16,815 bases of DNA from Bacilli bacterium. Lineage in GTDB: Bacteria > Bacillota_I > Bacilli_A > RFN20 > CAG-826. This document shows, piece after piece, positions 1 to 5,533 of the stretch (position 1 is its first letter; every line of letters begins with the position of its first letter). The notes under the pieces were generated by a model, which ran no database searches, was not told where the DNA came from, and was given only the letters and a program-made list of their open reading frames with translations. The stretch is from positions 1 to 16,815 of the forward strand of contig JAILKX010000133.1 in the NCBI GenBank assembly GCA_024693415.1, given 5' to 3'. The position numbers were made by a program, and so were the translations under genes.

Positions 1-1
1 A

Positions 2-814
2 CATTTTGAAGGCGTGGCCAATACGACGTTCGTGCCTCTGGTCGCACGCATTTATTTCTCGAAGAGATTCCCAGATGTCTTCTATGATGAGAAGGCTTTG
101 GAACTGGAACCCTATTTGCCGGACAAGGCAACGAAAGGGTCGTTTGAGTATACCAACATCGCTTCCGTCGCCCGCTATTACATCACGGACAGGATGGTGG
201 AGGATTTCATTGAGGCGCATGGGCCCAGCAATGTCATCTATTTCGGCGCGGGTTTGGAGAGTGCGTATTTCCGCATCAGCAAGAAACTTGGGCAGGGGAA
301 GGCGTTCTTCTATGAGATCGATCTTCCAGAGGTCATTGAGACCAGGCGCAAGGTCTTCGGGGAGAACGAGAACGAGAAGCTGATCGGCGGAGACATGTTC
401 TCCTTCGATTGGGCTTCGGGGATTGCGGATAAGGGCTTGCCGACCATCATGATCGTTTCTGGCGTGTTCCAGTATTTCTTGGAGGAAGACATCCTAAGAT
501 TCATAAAGCGGCTAAGCGGGCTATTCCCGGGCCAGGAATTCATATTCGACGCCACGTCTACGAAAGGCCTTAAATTCACGAACTGGTTCATCAAGCGCAC
601 CGGCAACAAGGAGGCCCTCATGACGTTTGGCGTAGATGACTCAAAGGCGTTCGCCGATAAGGCGGATGCGACGCTTTTGGAGGAAAAGCTCTTCTTCGAG
701 GAGTTGAGGGTCATATTGAAGAAGCGGGCAAATTTCATCAGCCGCTTCAGCATGAAGAACTCGGATGACGGCAAAAAATGCCTGATCATTCGCCTAAAAC
801 TGGGCGAAAAATAG
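2..814 (+). CDS. Class I SAM-dependent methyltransferase, TcmP/LCMT (PPM1) type, 5'-truncated by window edge
   Basis: The reading frame is open from base 2 with no start, so the gene begins upstream; the GTG at 14 is internal. The first visible residues (HFEGVANTTFVPLVAR) match the conserved opening of the leucine carboxyl methyltransferase/TcmP-like O-methyltransferase family, which normally reads like GVAETLLIPLYAR. A SAM-binding glycine loop, VIYFGAGLES, is encoded at 233-262. It is followed by an acidic ribose-binding strand (FYEIDLPEV), a GGDMF segment, and the family-typical VSGVFQYFLEEDILRFI helix. Known members methylate small-molecule hydroxyl or carboxyl groups; the substrate here cannot be told. 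The product is probably soluble and cytoplasmic. No hairpin terminator is visible in the AT-rich stretch after the stop. Family assignment is confident, substrate unknown. Confidence 0.85.
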   Translation, partial: HFEGVANTTFVPLVARIYFSKRFPDVFYDEKALELEPYLPDKATKGSFEYTNIASVARYYITDRMVEDFIEAHGPSNVIYFGAGLESAYFRISKKLGQGKAFFYEIDLPEVIETRRKVFGENENEKLIGGDMFSFDWASGIADKGLPTIMIVSGVFQYFLEEDILRFIKRLSGLFPGQEFIFDATSTKGLKFTNWFIKRTGNKEALMTFGVDDSKAFADKADATLLEEKLFFEELRVILKKRANFISRFSMKNSDDGKKCLIIRLKLGEK

Positions 815-921
815 TTTTTTCTTATCGTAAATATACCGAATAGAAGTCATTCGTCATGCACTGAATTTCTTTTTGATAATTTTTCTTATTTAAATTACTC
901 TGGAATTCAATGCATTTGGGC

Positions 922-948
922 TAAAACAAAACCGCGGATAACCGCGGT
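922..948 (-). terminator. Rho-independent terminator of tRNA-His
   Basis: Read on the minus strand just downstream of the tRNA: a 7-bp stem ACCGCGG/CCGCGGT with a TTAT loop, followed by a T-rich tract (TTTTGTTTT). The stem occupies 931-948 and the U-tract complement 922-930. The bases between 815 and 921 are AT-rich and hold no gene or motif I can name. Confidence 0.8.
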
Positions 949-960
949 CAGTATTTTGTC

Positions 961-1037
961 TGGGGCGCAATATGGGAGTTGAACCCATTCATGCTCGGTT
1001 CACAGCCGAGTGTGTTAACCGTTTCACCAATTGCGCC
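961..1037 (-). tRNA. tRNA-His (anticodon GTG)
   Basis: The minus strand folds as a full cloverleaf. The anticodon arm is CTCGG-CTGTGAA-CCGAG, giving anticodon GTG (His). The T arm is ATGGG-TTCAACT-CCCAT, and the acceptor is GGCGCAAT/ATTGCGCC followed by an encoded CCA. The acceptor pairs over 8 bp instead of 7, so the extra G(-1):C73 pair diagnostic of tRNA-His is encoded in the gene, as in most bacteria. It is a single-gene unit with its own promoter (1048-1076) and terminator (922-948). Confidence 0.95.
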
Positions 1038-1047
1038 ACGCTCGAAG

Positions 1048-1076
1048 AGTATATAGTCTTACGCGCGAAAGAGCAA
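1048..1076 (-). promoter_or_regulatory. Sigma-A-type promoter of tRNA-His
   Basis: Minus strand: -35 TTGCTC (1071-1076), 17-nt spacer, -10 TATACT (1048-1053). The -10 ends 10 nt before the mature tRNA 5' end, so the leader would be very short. The spacer contains CGCGCG, a block also seen next to the -10 of udk, pepT and pepC. Confidence 0.65.
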
Positions 1077-1209
1077 GAAGGAAAATGTCACTTTTCCAAC
1101 GCCTATTGCCGATAATCTCGGGCTTTTGAAAAATGCCTGAAAAATTTTTTGGCGAGTTTGTGTCGCTTTTGCCCTCCTCCACGCCAATCAATAAGTAGGA
1201 GGCAATTTT

Positions 1210-1968
1210 ATGAACAAAGAAGAAAAAGGCGAAGCGGCCATCATGAAGCAGCTGCATGGCAAGACGATCGCCGAACTCGCTCCTCATTGGAAGAGCTGCA
1301 TCCGCATGATGTTCCTGGAGGCGCAGGAGCAGAGCAAGATCAGGTGCCATCAGGTGCGGGGTTCCTGCAAAACTGATGTGGAGGTATGGGTCGACGGCCA
1401 CAAAAAGAACCTCTGCATCAAGCAGGGGAGGGCCAATACGGTGCATTATGAATCCATCTGGAGCTTCGTGAAGTTCCTGCGGCAATTCGATATCTCCAAA
1501 AAGTCGGTCGCGGTGTTCCTTTATTACCATTTCGGCGATGGAACGATCAAAGGGGATGGCCAGCGCAAAAGGATGACGGTCGACGAGATGAGGAAACAGC
1601 ACGATCCCGACTTCGACAAAGCCAACGCCGAATTCCAAGACCCAAAGCTCGTTAGGGCCATGATCATCCGCTCCATCATCCATGGCTTCGTCCAAACGAA
1701 TCAGGATATCGACTACCTCTATTACGGAAACGAGAAGTTCGGGTTCCTCGCGAGCAAAGAGGAAATCATCGATTACCTATGCCAAAAAGAAGCGGTGCGG
1801 GTCTCCACGCTTTCCTTTGGACCGCTTTCCTATCAGCCATATGCCCGAAACATCGAGCGCGATCCTAGGGACGAGACAAAACGGTTCCTCGTCCTTATCA
1901 AATGGCCGCAGATGTCGGAGGATATGAGAATCATCAGCGAAAAAAGAAAAGCCATCTCGCTGTTCTGA
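1210..1968 (+). CDS. Conserved-looking protein of unknown function, possible PD-(D/E)XK-like core
   Basis: A 252-aa protein with no signal peptide or membrane segment. The ATG start is fixed by a perfect AGGAGG at 1197-1202, 7 nt upstream. Residues 54-81 look like a nuclease-fold strand-turn-strand: KTDVEVWVDG (K54, D56), then LCIKQG (K71, G73), then an H79/E81 pair (VHYESIWSF). The arrangement recalls PD-(D/E)XK-type proteins in which an Asp is followed one hairpin later by an xxK strand, but the canonical E/D-x-K is not intact (C69-I70-K71). Further landmarks are YYHFGDGT near 113, a KLVRAMIIRSIIHGF helix near 150, and a C-terminal FLVLIKWPQM strand. I recall similar hypothetical proteins in Bacillota but cannot name a characterised member. 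The gene is convergent with mrp, and its last codons double as the mrp terminator. Function unassigned; the nuclease idea is a weak inference. Confidence 0.8.
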   Translation: MNKEEKGEAAIMKQLHGKTIAELAPHWKSCIRMMFLEAQEQSKIRCHQVRGSCKTDVEVWVDGHKKNLCIKQGRANTVHYESIWSFVKFLRQFDISKKSVAVFLYYHFGDGTIKGDGQRKRMTVDEMRKQHDPDFDKANAEFQDPKLVRAMIIRSIIHGFVQTNQDIDYLYYGNEKFGFLASKEEIIDYLCQKEAVRVSTLSFGPLSYQPYARNIERDPRDETKRFLVLIKWPQMSEDMRIISEKRKAISLF

Positions 1969-1974
1969 GATGGC
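1941..1974 (-). terminator. Intrinsic terminator of the CBS-mrp operon, embedded in the opposing gene
   Basis: On the minus strand an 8-bp perfect stem GCCATCTC/GAGATGGC (1951-1974) is followed by TTTTCTTTTT (complement at 1941-1950). It begins 7 nt after the mrp stop. It lies inside the last codons of the plus-strand gene at 1210-1968 and spans that gene's stop. On the plus strand the hairpin has no strong U-tract (TTGATGATC), so it should act mainly for mrp. Confidence 0.8.
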
Positions 1975-1981
1975 TTGATGA

Positions 1982-2809
1982 TCACTTTTCGATGTCGTGG
2001 ATCAGCTTGGTCAGGCCTTTGAGGTAATCACCTTCGTAGGTTTCGATGGCGCCTTTGTCGCATAGGGTCGCAAGCTTTGGGTCGATCGGCAGGTGCTCGA
2101 TGACCTGGAAGCCGTATTTCTTAGCGAGGTCATCGTCATTTTTGCCGAACGGATAGATCTTTTCGCCGCACTTGGGGCAAGTGAGATAAGACATATTCAT
2201 GACGATTCCGAGGACCGGGATGTTCATCATGCCCGCCATCCTGACCGCTTTCTCAACGATCAGTGAGACGAGATCCTGCGGAGAGGTGACGATGACGATG
2301 CCGTCGACCGGAAGGCTCTGGAAGACCGTGAGCGGGACGTCGCCGGTTCCCGGCGGCATGTCCACGTACATCTCATCGATATCGCCATAGGCGACATCGG
2401 TCCAGAACTGCTTGATGAGCCCGGAGATGACCGGTCCGCGCCAAACGACCGGCTCGGCAGGGTCCTCAGTCAAGAGGTTGAGGGACATGGTCTCGATGCC
2501 GGTTGAGGTGTTGACCGGATAGATCTCGGTTTCGCTGGCGGTCGCCATTTCCGACAAGCCGAAGATGGTCGGGATGCTCGGGCCGGTGACGTCGGCGTCC
2601 AAGACGGCGACTTTCTTGCCATCGCGCCTGGCGTTCACCGCGAGCAAAGAAGTGGTGAGGGATTTCCCTACGCCGCCTTTGCCGCTGACGACGGCGATGA
2701 CTTTCTTGATATGGCTATTGGGGTTTGGGGTGGCCAAAAACGACTGTGGTTCTTGGCGCTCGCTGCAGTTTTCGCCGCAGGCCGAGCAGTTCTGATCGCA
2801 TTCAGGCAT
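1982..2809 (-). CDS. mrp: Mrp/NBP35-family (ApbC-like) Fe-S cluster carrier ATPase
   Basis: A 275-aa P-loop ATPase of the Mrp/NBP35 (MinD/ParA-related) family, which binds and transfers Fe-S clusters to apoproteins in the cytoplasm. The deviant Walker A is GKGGVGKS at 43-50, with both signature lysines (K44, K49). A downstream VDMPPGTGD segment is the family hallmark. The cluster-binding CxxC of the family is TCPKCGEK, C211 and C214. The N-terminus carries four extra cysteines (C4, C8, C11, C15), in the position where NBP35/Cfd1-type proteins have an N-terminal ferredoxin-like cluster, although the spacing differs. The MIP18 (DUF59) domain found in many bacterial Mrp proteins is absent. An AAGGAAG ribosome site precedes the ATG. 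It lies 15 nt downstream of the CBS gene, so the two are probably one transcript. Confidence 0.92.
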   Translation of the reverse strand: MPECDQNCSACGENCSERQEPQSFLATPNPNSHIKKVIAVVSGKGGVGKSLTTSLLAVNARRDGKKVAVLDADVTGPSIPTIFGLSEMATASETEIYPVNTSTGIETMSLNLLTEDPAEPVVWRGPVISGLIKQFWTDVAYGDIDEMYVDMPPGTGDVPLTVFQSLPVDGIVIVTSPQDLVSLIVEKAVRMAGMMNIPVLGIVMNMSYLTCPKCGEKIYPFGKNDDDLAKKYGFQVIEHLPIDPKLATLCDKGAIETYEGDYLKGLTKLIHDIEK

Positions 2810-2824
2810 TTTTCTTCCTTCTTC

Positions 2825-3226
2825 TTATTCCTCTTCGGCGGTCATCAGGCGGTAAAGGACTTTCTTACGGGTGATGATGCCTTGGAAGATGCCTCCTCCA
2901 TCGACGAGGGGCACGTAGTTTTGGTTGGCCAAAAGATCGATGAGGCCGTTGATCCCGATGTCGTTGGTGCAAGGCACGATCAAACGGTCGACGGGAATGC
3001 TCGCGATGGGGTCGTGCAGCGCTTTCTCATAACTACCGACGTTGATGATGTGATTCAGCATGTCGGACGCCGAAAGGGAATACAGATACCTGCCGGACTC
3101 CTTCTCGAGGACGGGGACCATTTGGAAGCGGCCTTTGTTCATCTTCTGGATGGATTCTTCGATCGTCATTCCGGAATACAAGACCAGGACGCGAGATTTT
3201 GATGTAATTAGCTCTTTTGGAATCAT
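2825..3226 (-). CDS. Tandem CBS-domain protein, CbpB/YkuL-like
   Basis: A 133-aa protein made almost entirely of two CBS motifs: residues about 10-60 (MTIEESIQKMNKGRFQMVPVL) and about 68-128. It ends with GGIFQGIITRKKVLYRLM, which closely resembles the end of the Bacillus/Listeria CbpB (YkuL) family. Those proteins bind c-di-AMP and interact with the (p)ppGpp synthetase; ligand binding here is inferred only from resemblance. No catalytic domain is attached. It is first gene of a pair with mrp. The ATG has no Shine-Dalgarno, and a consensus TATAAT ends 8 nt before it, so translation is probably leaderless. The next Met (M20) would delete the first strand of CBS1, which supports the start chosen. 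Confidence 0.85.
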   Translation of the reverse strand: MIPKELITSKSRVLVLYSGMTIEESIQKMNKGRFQMVPVLEKESGRYLYSLSASDMLNHIINVGSYEKALHDPIASIPVDRLIVPCTNDIGINGLIDLLANQNYVPLVDGGGIFQGIITRKKVLYRLMTAEEE

Positions 3227-3234
3227 ACTTAAGT

Positions 3235-3240
3235 ATTATA
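3235..3240 (-). promoter_or_regulatory. Consensus -10 box next to the CBS gene start (probable leaderless promoter)
   Basis: Minus strand TATAAT (6/6), then 8 nt to the ATG at 3226. No good -35 at 16-18 nt. A 12-bp palindrome ATACTTAAGTAT sits between the -10 and the start codon and partly overlaps both, and could be an operator. Confidence 0.55.
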
Positions 3241-3246
3241 AAACCT

Positions 3247-3269
3247 TTTGCCCTCTTAAGAGAAGCAAA
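3247..3269 (-). terminator. Weak candidate terminator after the Pcp-like gene
   Basis: On the minus strand TTTGCT pairs with GGCAAA (one G-U), then CTC/GAG with a TTAA loop, followed by AAGGTTTT. The stem is imperfect and lies immediately upstream of the CBS -10, so it would insulate that promoter from pcp transcription. Low certainty. Confidence 0.35.
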
Positions 3270-3290
3270 GCGTTTCAGGATTTTCGCGGC

Positions 3291-3842
3291 CTAGAATTGG
3301 CAGCCGCGGAGATATTCGATGACGTTGACGATGGTGTCGCGGGATTCCGAAAGCGGGAAGGTCTCGGCAAACGGGACATGCACCATGATCGTCGGCATGC
3401 CGGCGGACAAAGCGCGATAATAGACGGCGTTAGCGACGTATTTGCCGGGCTCGATGCTCAATTGGGAAGTATTGCCTTGGCTTAGGACGTAGGCGTCGAT
3501 CGTGGTGACATCGACGGGCGGGAAAAGATTGCTCGATCCGCCTTTGACGATCTCCTCGCCGCTTTTGACGACGCCGTCCATGTCCGGTTCGACCGAATCC
3601 ATGGAATTGTAGGCGTAACGCTCGATCGCCGGCGATTTGATGAATGGGGAAAGGGCTACGACAACGACTGCATCGGCTTCGCTTTCGGCAAGCGCTTTGA
3701 GCATTTGCTTCTGTGAACGCGAATAGCTAACGTCGAGGAGGACGGTGGAGACATCGTCTTCATGAATCATCGGAAGAATTTCCTCGGCGGGGTTGGTGGA
3801 ATAACTTGAATATGGCTTAAAGCCTGCAACGAGTATCTTCAT
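3291..3842 (-). CDS. Pyroglutamyl-peptidase I homologue lacking the catalytic cysteine
   Basis: The 183-aa protein opens with MKILVAGFKPYSSYSTNPAEE, the typical start of pyrrolidone-carboxylate peptidase (family C15, which removes N-terminal pyroglutamate). The family Glu is kept in ERYAYN (E74) and the His in MVHVPF (H155). The nucleophile motif, normally like GTYVCNHVMY, reads GKYVANAVYY here: Cys is replaced by Ala137, encoded GCT. The usual GxAGGR substrate loop is also gone (VALSPFIKSP). At 183 aa it is shorter than typical C15 enzymes of about 200-215 aa. The start at 3842 is preceded by GGAG about 10 nt upstream; a longer in-frame extension to 3932 would read through the gene's own promoter and is rejected. 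It is probably a pseudoenzyme or has acquired another role. Fold assignment confident, activity doubtful. Confidence 0.8.
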   Translation of the reverse strand: MKILVAGFKPYSSYSTNPAEEILPMIHEDDVSTVLLDVSYSRSQKQMLKALAESEADAVVVVALSPFIKSPAIERYAYNSMDSVEPDMDGVVKSGEEIVKGGSSNLFPPVDVTTIDAYVLSQGNTSQLSIEPGKYVANAVYYRALSAGMPTIMVHVPFAETFPLSESRDTIVNVIEYLRGCQF

Positions 3843-3861
3843 ATATTTCTCCGTGGATATA

Positions 3862-3889
3862 ATTTTAAATCTCCTAGCGCAGGTTTCAA
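3862..3889 (-). promoter_or_regulatory. Promoter of the Pcp-like gene
   Basis: Minus strand TTGAAA (3884-3889), 16-nt spacer, TAAAAT (3862-3867). The leader of roughly 13-14 nt carries a GGAG ribosome site. Same hexamers and spacing as the FtsX permease promoter at 8287-8314. Confidence 0.65.
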
Positions 3890-3949
3890 GTAAGATAGTT
3901 CCTTTTTTGCCCAAAAAATTCCCGTTGCTCATAGGTTTTTTGGAAAAAG

Positions 3950-3958
3950 TGATAGAAT
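3950..3958 (+). promoter_or_regulatory. Extended -10 promoter of the metallo-hydrolase gene
   Basis: TGATAGAAT fits TGnTAtAAT with one mismatch and ends 6 nt before the GTG at 3965. No convincing -35 is present, as expected for an extended -10 promoter. It is divergent from the Pcp-like gene promoter at 3862-3889. Confidence 0.5.
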
Positions 3959-3964
3959 TTGTTC

Positions 3965-4558
3965 GTGGTTCAATTCATCGAGCTTTCCACCCATAGCGGA
4001 TACATCGGCCAAGACGAACGCTTCCTCTGCCCCAAAATCGGGGTGGTCCATGGCAGCGGCGGGACCTTTTTCTTCGATTGCGGAACCTCGAAAAGGCAGC
4101 TCGACCTCATAGATGAACTGCGGGGGAAGGGGGTTTTGCGCAACCCTTCTTATCTTGGCATTTCGCATTTTCACGCAGACCATATAGCAAATTTCCCCTA
4201 TTTCGCCTCCTGCGAGACATACGGAAGCTCAACGACCGCCCGATACGTCAGGGTCGATAAAGCGGTGGGGGAGAAGACCGTAATCGATTTAGGGGACGTC
4301 CAGGTGACCCTCATGCCGCTCATCAGTTCTCATTCCAAGGGATCGATGATCGCGATCTCAAGCGACGGCGTGTGCTTCGTTGGGGATGCGCTTTACGACG
4401 GAAACGCCGGCTATAATAGGTCGGCGCTATACGAAACGATCAAAACCATTGAGGGCGTGGATGCGTTTTCCTTCGTTTACGGCCATGAGCCGATGAGCGG
4501 AGAAAGAAAAGAAGACGTCACCGCCTTCTTGAAATCCGAATTGGAGAAGCTGAAATAA
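3965..4558 (+). CDS. Metallo-beta-lactamase-fold metal-dependent hydrolase
   Basis: A 197-aa MBL-fold protein. With the GTG at 3965 as residue 1, the ligands are HFHADH (H68, H70, D72, H73), H123 in SSHSKGS, D141 in FVGDALY and H174 in YGHEP. That is a complete two-metal set, so the enzyme should be active. There is no signal peptide and no beta-CASP or rhodanese domain, and the substrate cannot be inferred. Start choice: a TTG at 3959 directly abuts a probable -10 box, whereas the GTG at 3965 lies 6 nt after it and fits leaderless initiation; neither has a Shine-Dalgarno. It is divergent from the Pcp-like gene and convergent with udk, with only 2 bp between the stops. A weak AT-rich hairpin (GAAATA/TATTTC) followed by GTTTTC spans the junction and may help terminate. 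Confidence 0.85.
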   Translation: MVQFIELSTHSGYIGQDERFLCPKIGVVHGSGGTFFFDCGTSKRQLDLIDELRGKGVLRNPSYLGISHFHADHIANFPYFASCETYGSSTTARYVRVDKAVGEKTVIDLGDVQVTLMPLISSHSKGSMIAISSDGVCFVGDALYDGNAGYNRSALYETIKTIEGVDAFSFVYGHEPMSGERKEDVTAFLKSELEKLK

Positions 4559-4560
4559 AG

Positions 4561-5172
4561 CTATTTCGTTTTCTTTTCGATGGCTTCCATCATCTCGCCG
4601 AATTGCTTGGTGTTGAGGCCATTGTTATCGTTATTGACATAAACGAAATCGGCCATGCCCTTCCCGGGATGGATGTATTTTTTGTGCATGGGCTTGACGG
4701 TTGCCATGTATTGGGAGATGACCGAATCCAAAGTACGGCCGCGCATGATGGTGTCGCGGAGGATGCGGCGGGAAAGCCTTACGTCGTTGTCGGCGTGGAC
4801 GTATATCGTGAAGTCATAATTCTCCAGCGGTATCTGGAAAACCATGATGCCCTCGCAGATAATCCATTCCGCGCTTTTCAGCGGCCTGGTCACTTTGCGA
4901 CGGGTGTGGGTTGAGAAATCGTATTGCGGCACGTTGATGGCTTTGCCTTCCCTAAGCATCTGGATATGCTTGGTGAAAAGCTCGGAATCCAGCTGTTTCG
5001 GATCATCGTAATTGATGAGTTCCCGCTCCTCGGGCTTCAGGTGGCCCTGATCGCGGTAGTAGTTGTCATAGCTTAAAACGACAGCCCCGCCAGGAAGGTT
5101 TTCTTTGAGGGCTTTTGCGACAAACGTTTTCCCAGAGCCGCTACCCCCGGATATAGCGATGATTTTTGCCAT
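4561..5172 (-). CDS. udk: Uridine kinase (uridine/cytidine salvage)
   Basis: A 203-aa P-loop kinase that phosphorylates uridine and cytidine to UMP and CMP in pyrimidine salvage. Walker A is GGSGSGKT (9-16). The nucleoside-binding YDNYYR (35-40) and NYDDP, the YDFSTHTR segment (84-91), EGIMVF (from 107) and the lid-like RLSRRILRDTIMRGR stretch all match Udk. The tail ending in HKKYIHPGKGMADFVY is also family-typical. Length is close to the usual 205-215 aa. ATG with a GGGGA ribosome site and an upstream extended -10 promoter. Transcribed alone, converging on the metallo-hydrolase. Confidence 0.92.
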   Translation of the reverse strand: MAKIIAISGGSGSGKTFVAKALKENLPGGAVVLSYDNYYRDQGHLKPEERELINYDDPKQLDSELFTKHIQMLREGKAINVPQYDFSTHTRRKVTRPLKSAEWIICEGIMVFQIPLENYDFTIYVHADNDVRLSRRILRDTIMRGRTLDSVISQYMATVKPMHKKYIHPGKGMADFVYVNNDNNGLNTKQFGEMMEAIEKKTK

Positions 5173-5194
5173 ATTTTTCCCCGTTCATTAGGTA

Positions 5195-5221
5195 ATTATA
5201 TCACGCGTGCAAAAATGTAAA
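5195..5221 (-). promoter_or_regulatory. udk promoter (extended -10)
   Basis: Minus strand TTTACA (5216-5221), 15-nt spacer, TATAAT (5195-5200), with TGA before it giving extended -10 TGnTATAAT. The block ACGCGTG abuts the -10, as in pepT. Confidence 0.7.
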
Positions 5222-5282
5222 GGAAACCATGAGACCAAATTTGGTTTGCGAAACCGCATAACAAAAAACCTGATTTTTACCA

Positions 5283-5313
5283 ATTCCGTGGGGGACGTGT
5301 ATTCGTTTTCGAA
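5283..5313 (+). repeat. Dispersed intergenic repeat, copy A
   Basis: ATTCCGTGGGGGACGTGTAT (5283-5302) is identical to 11049-11068. The following TCGTTTTCGAA resembles the end of copy B (8248-8279). It lies between the udk and tRNA-Gln promoters. Nothing else is recognised in 5222-5348. Confidence 0.75.
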
Positions 5314-5348
5314 GTAAAAGTAAGAAAAAGTGGGCGAAAAATTAAGGC

Positions 5349-5376
5349 TTGCTTCTTGCGTATGTTCGAGTACAAT
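5349..5376 (+). promoter_or_regulatory. tRNA-Gln promoter
   Basis: TTGCTT (5349-5354), 16-nt spacer, TACAAT (5371-5376). It ends 13 nt before the tRNA 5' end. Confidence 0.65.
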
Positions 5377-5389
5377 ATGTTTCGCACCT

Positions 5390-5464
5390 TGGGGTGTAGC
5401 CAAGTGGTAAGGCATGGGTCTCTGACACCCAGACGCGCTGGTCCGATCCCAGCCACCCCAGCCA
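5390..5464 (+). tRNA. tRNA-Gln (anticodon CTG)
   Basis: Cloverleaf by eye: acceptor TGGGGTG/CACCCCA, D stem GCC/GGC, anticodon arm TGGGT-CTCTGAC-ACCCA giving anticodon CTG (Gln), T arm GCTGG/CCAGC, discriminator G and encoded CCA. The U1-A72 pair is typical of bacterial tRNA-Gln. Single-gene unit with its own promoter and terminator. Confidence 0.95.
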
Positions 5465-5475
5465 ATCGAGAATTC

Positions 5476-5500
5476 GGCTCCGAGCAATCGGAGCCTTTTT
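5476..5500 (+). terminator. Rho-independent terminator of tRNA-Gln
   Basis: Perfect 8-bp stem GGCTCCGA/TCGGAGCC with a GCAA tetraloop, followed by TTTTT. Confidence 0.9.
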
Positions 5501-5503
5501 CGT

Positions 5504-5530
5504 CAAAAAATCGCCCATTGCTGGGCGATT
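5504..5530 (-). terminator. Rho-independent terminator of pepT
   Basis: Minus strand: 9-bp stem AATCGCCCA/TGGGCGATT with a GCAA tetraloop, followed by further Ts. It sits back-to-back with the tRNA-Gln terminator and has the same GCAA loop. Confidence 0.88.
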
Positions 5531-5533
5531 GGA

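Noticed and set aside
1079..1097. Inverted repeat GGAAAA-TGTCAC-TTTTCC upstream of tRNA-His
   Set aside because: Short AT-rich 6-bp arms without a U-tract or second copy; not enough for an operator call.
3843..3932. N-terminal extension of the Pcp-like gene to 3932
   Set aside because: It would include the TTGAAA-16-TAAAAT promoter and GGAG ribosome site, and the family start MKILVAGF begins at 3842.
5188..5487. Minus-strand frame across the tRNA-Gln
   Set aside because: It is antisense to a tRNA and its terminator, and has no ribosome site.
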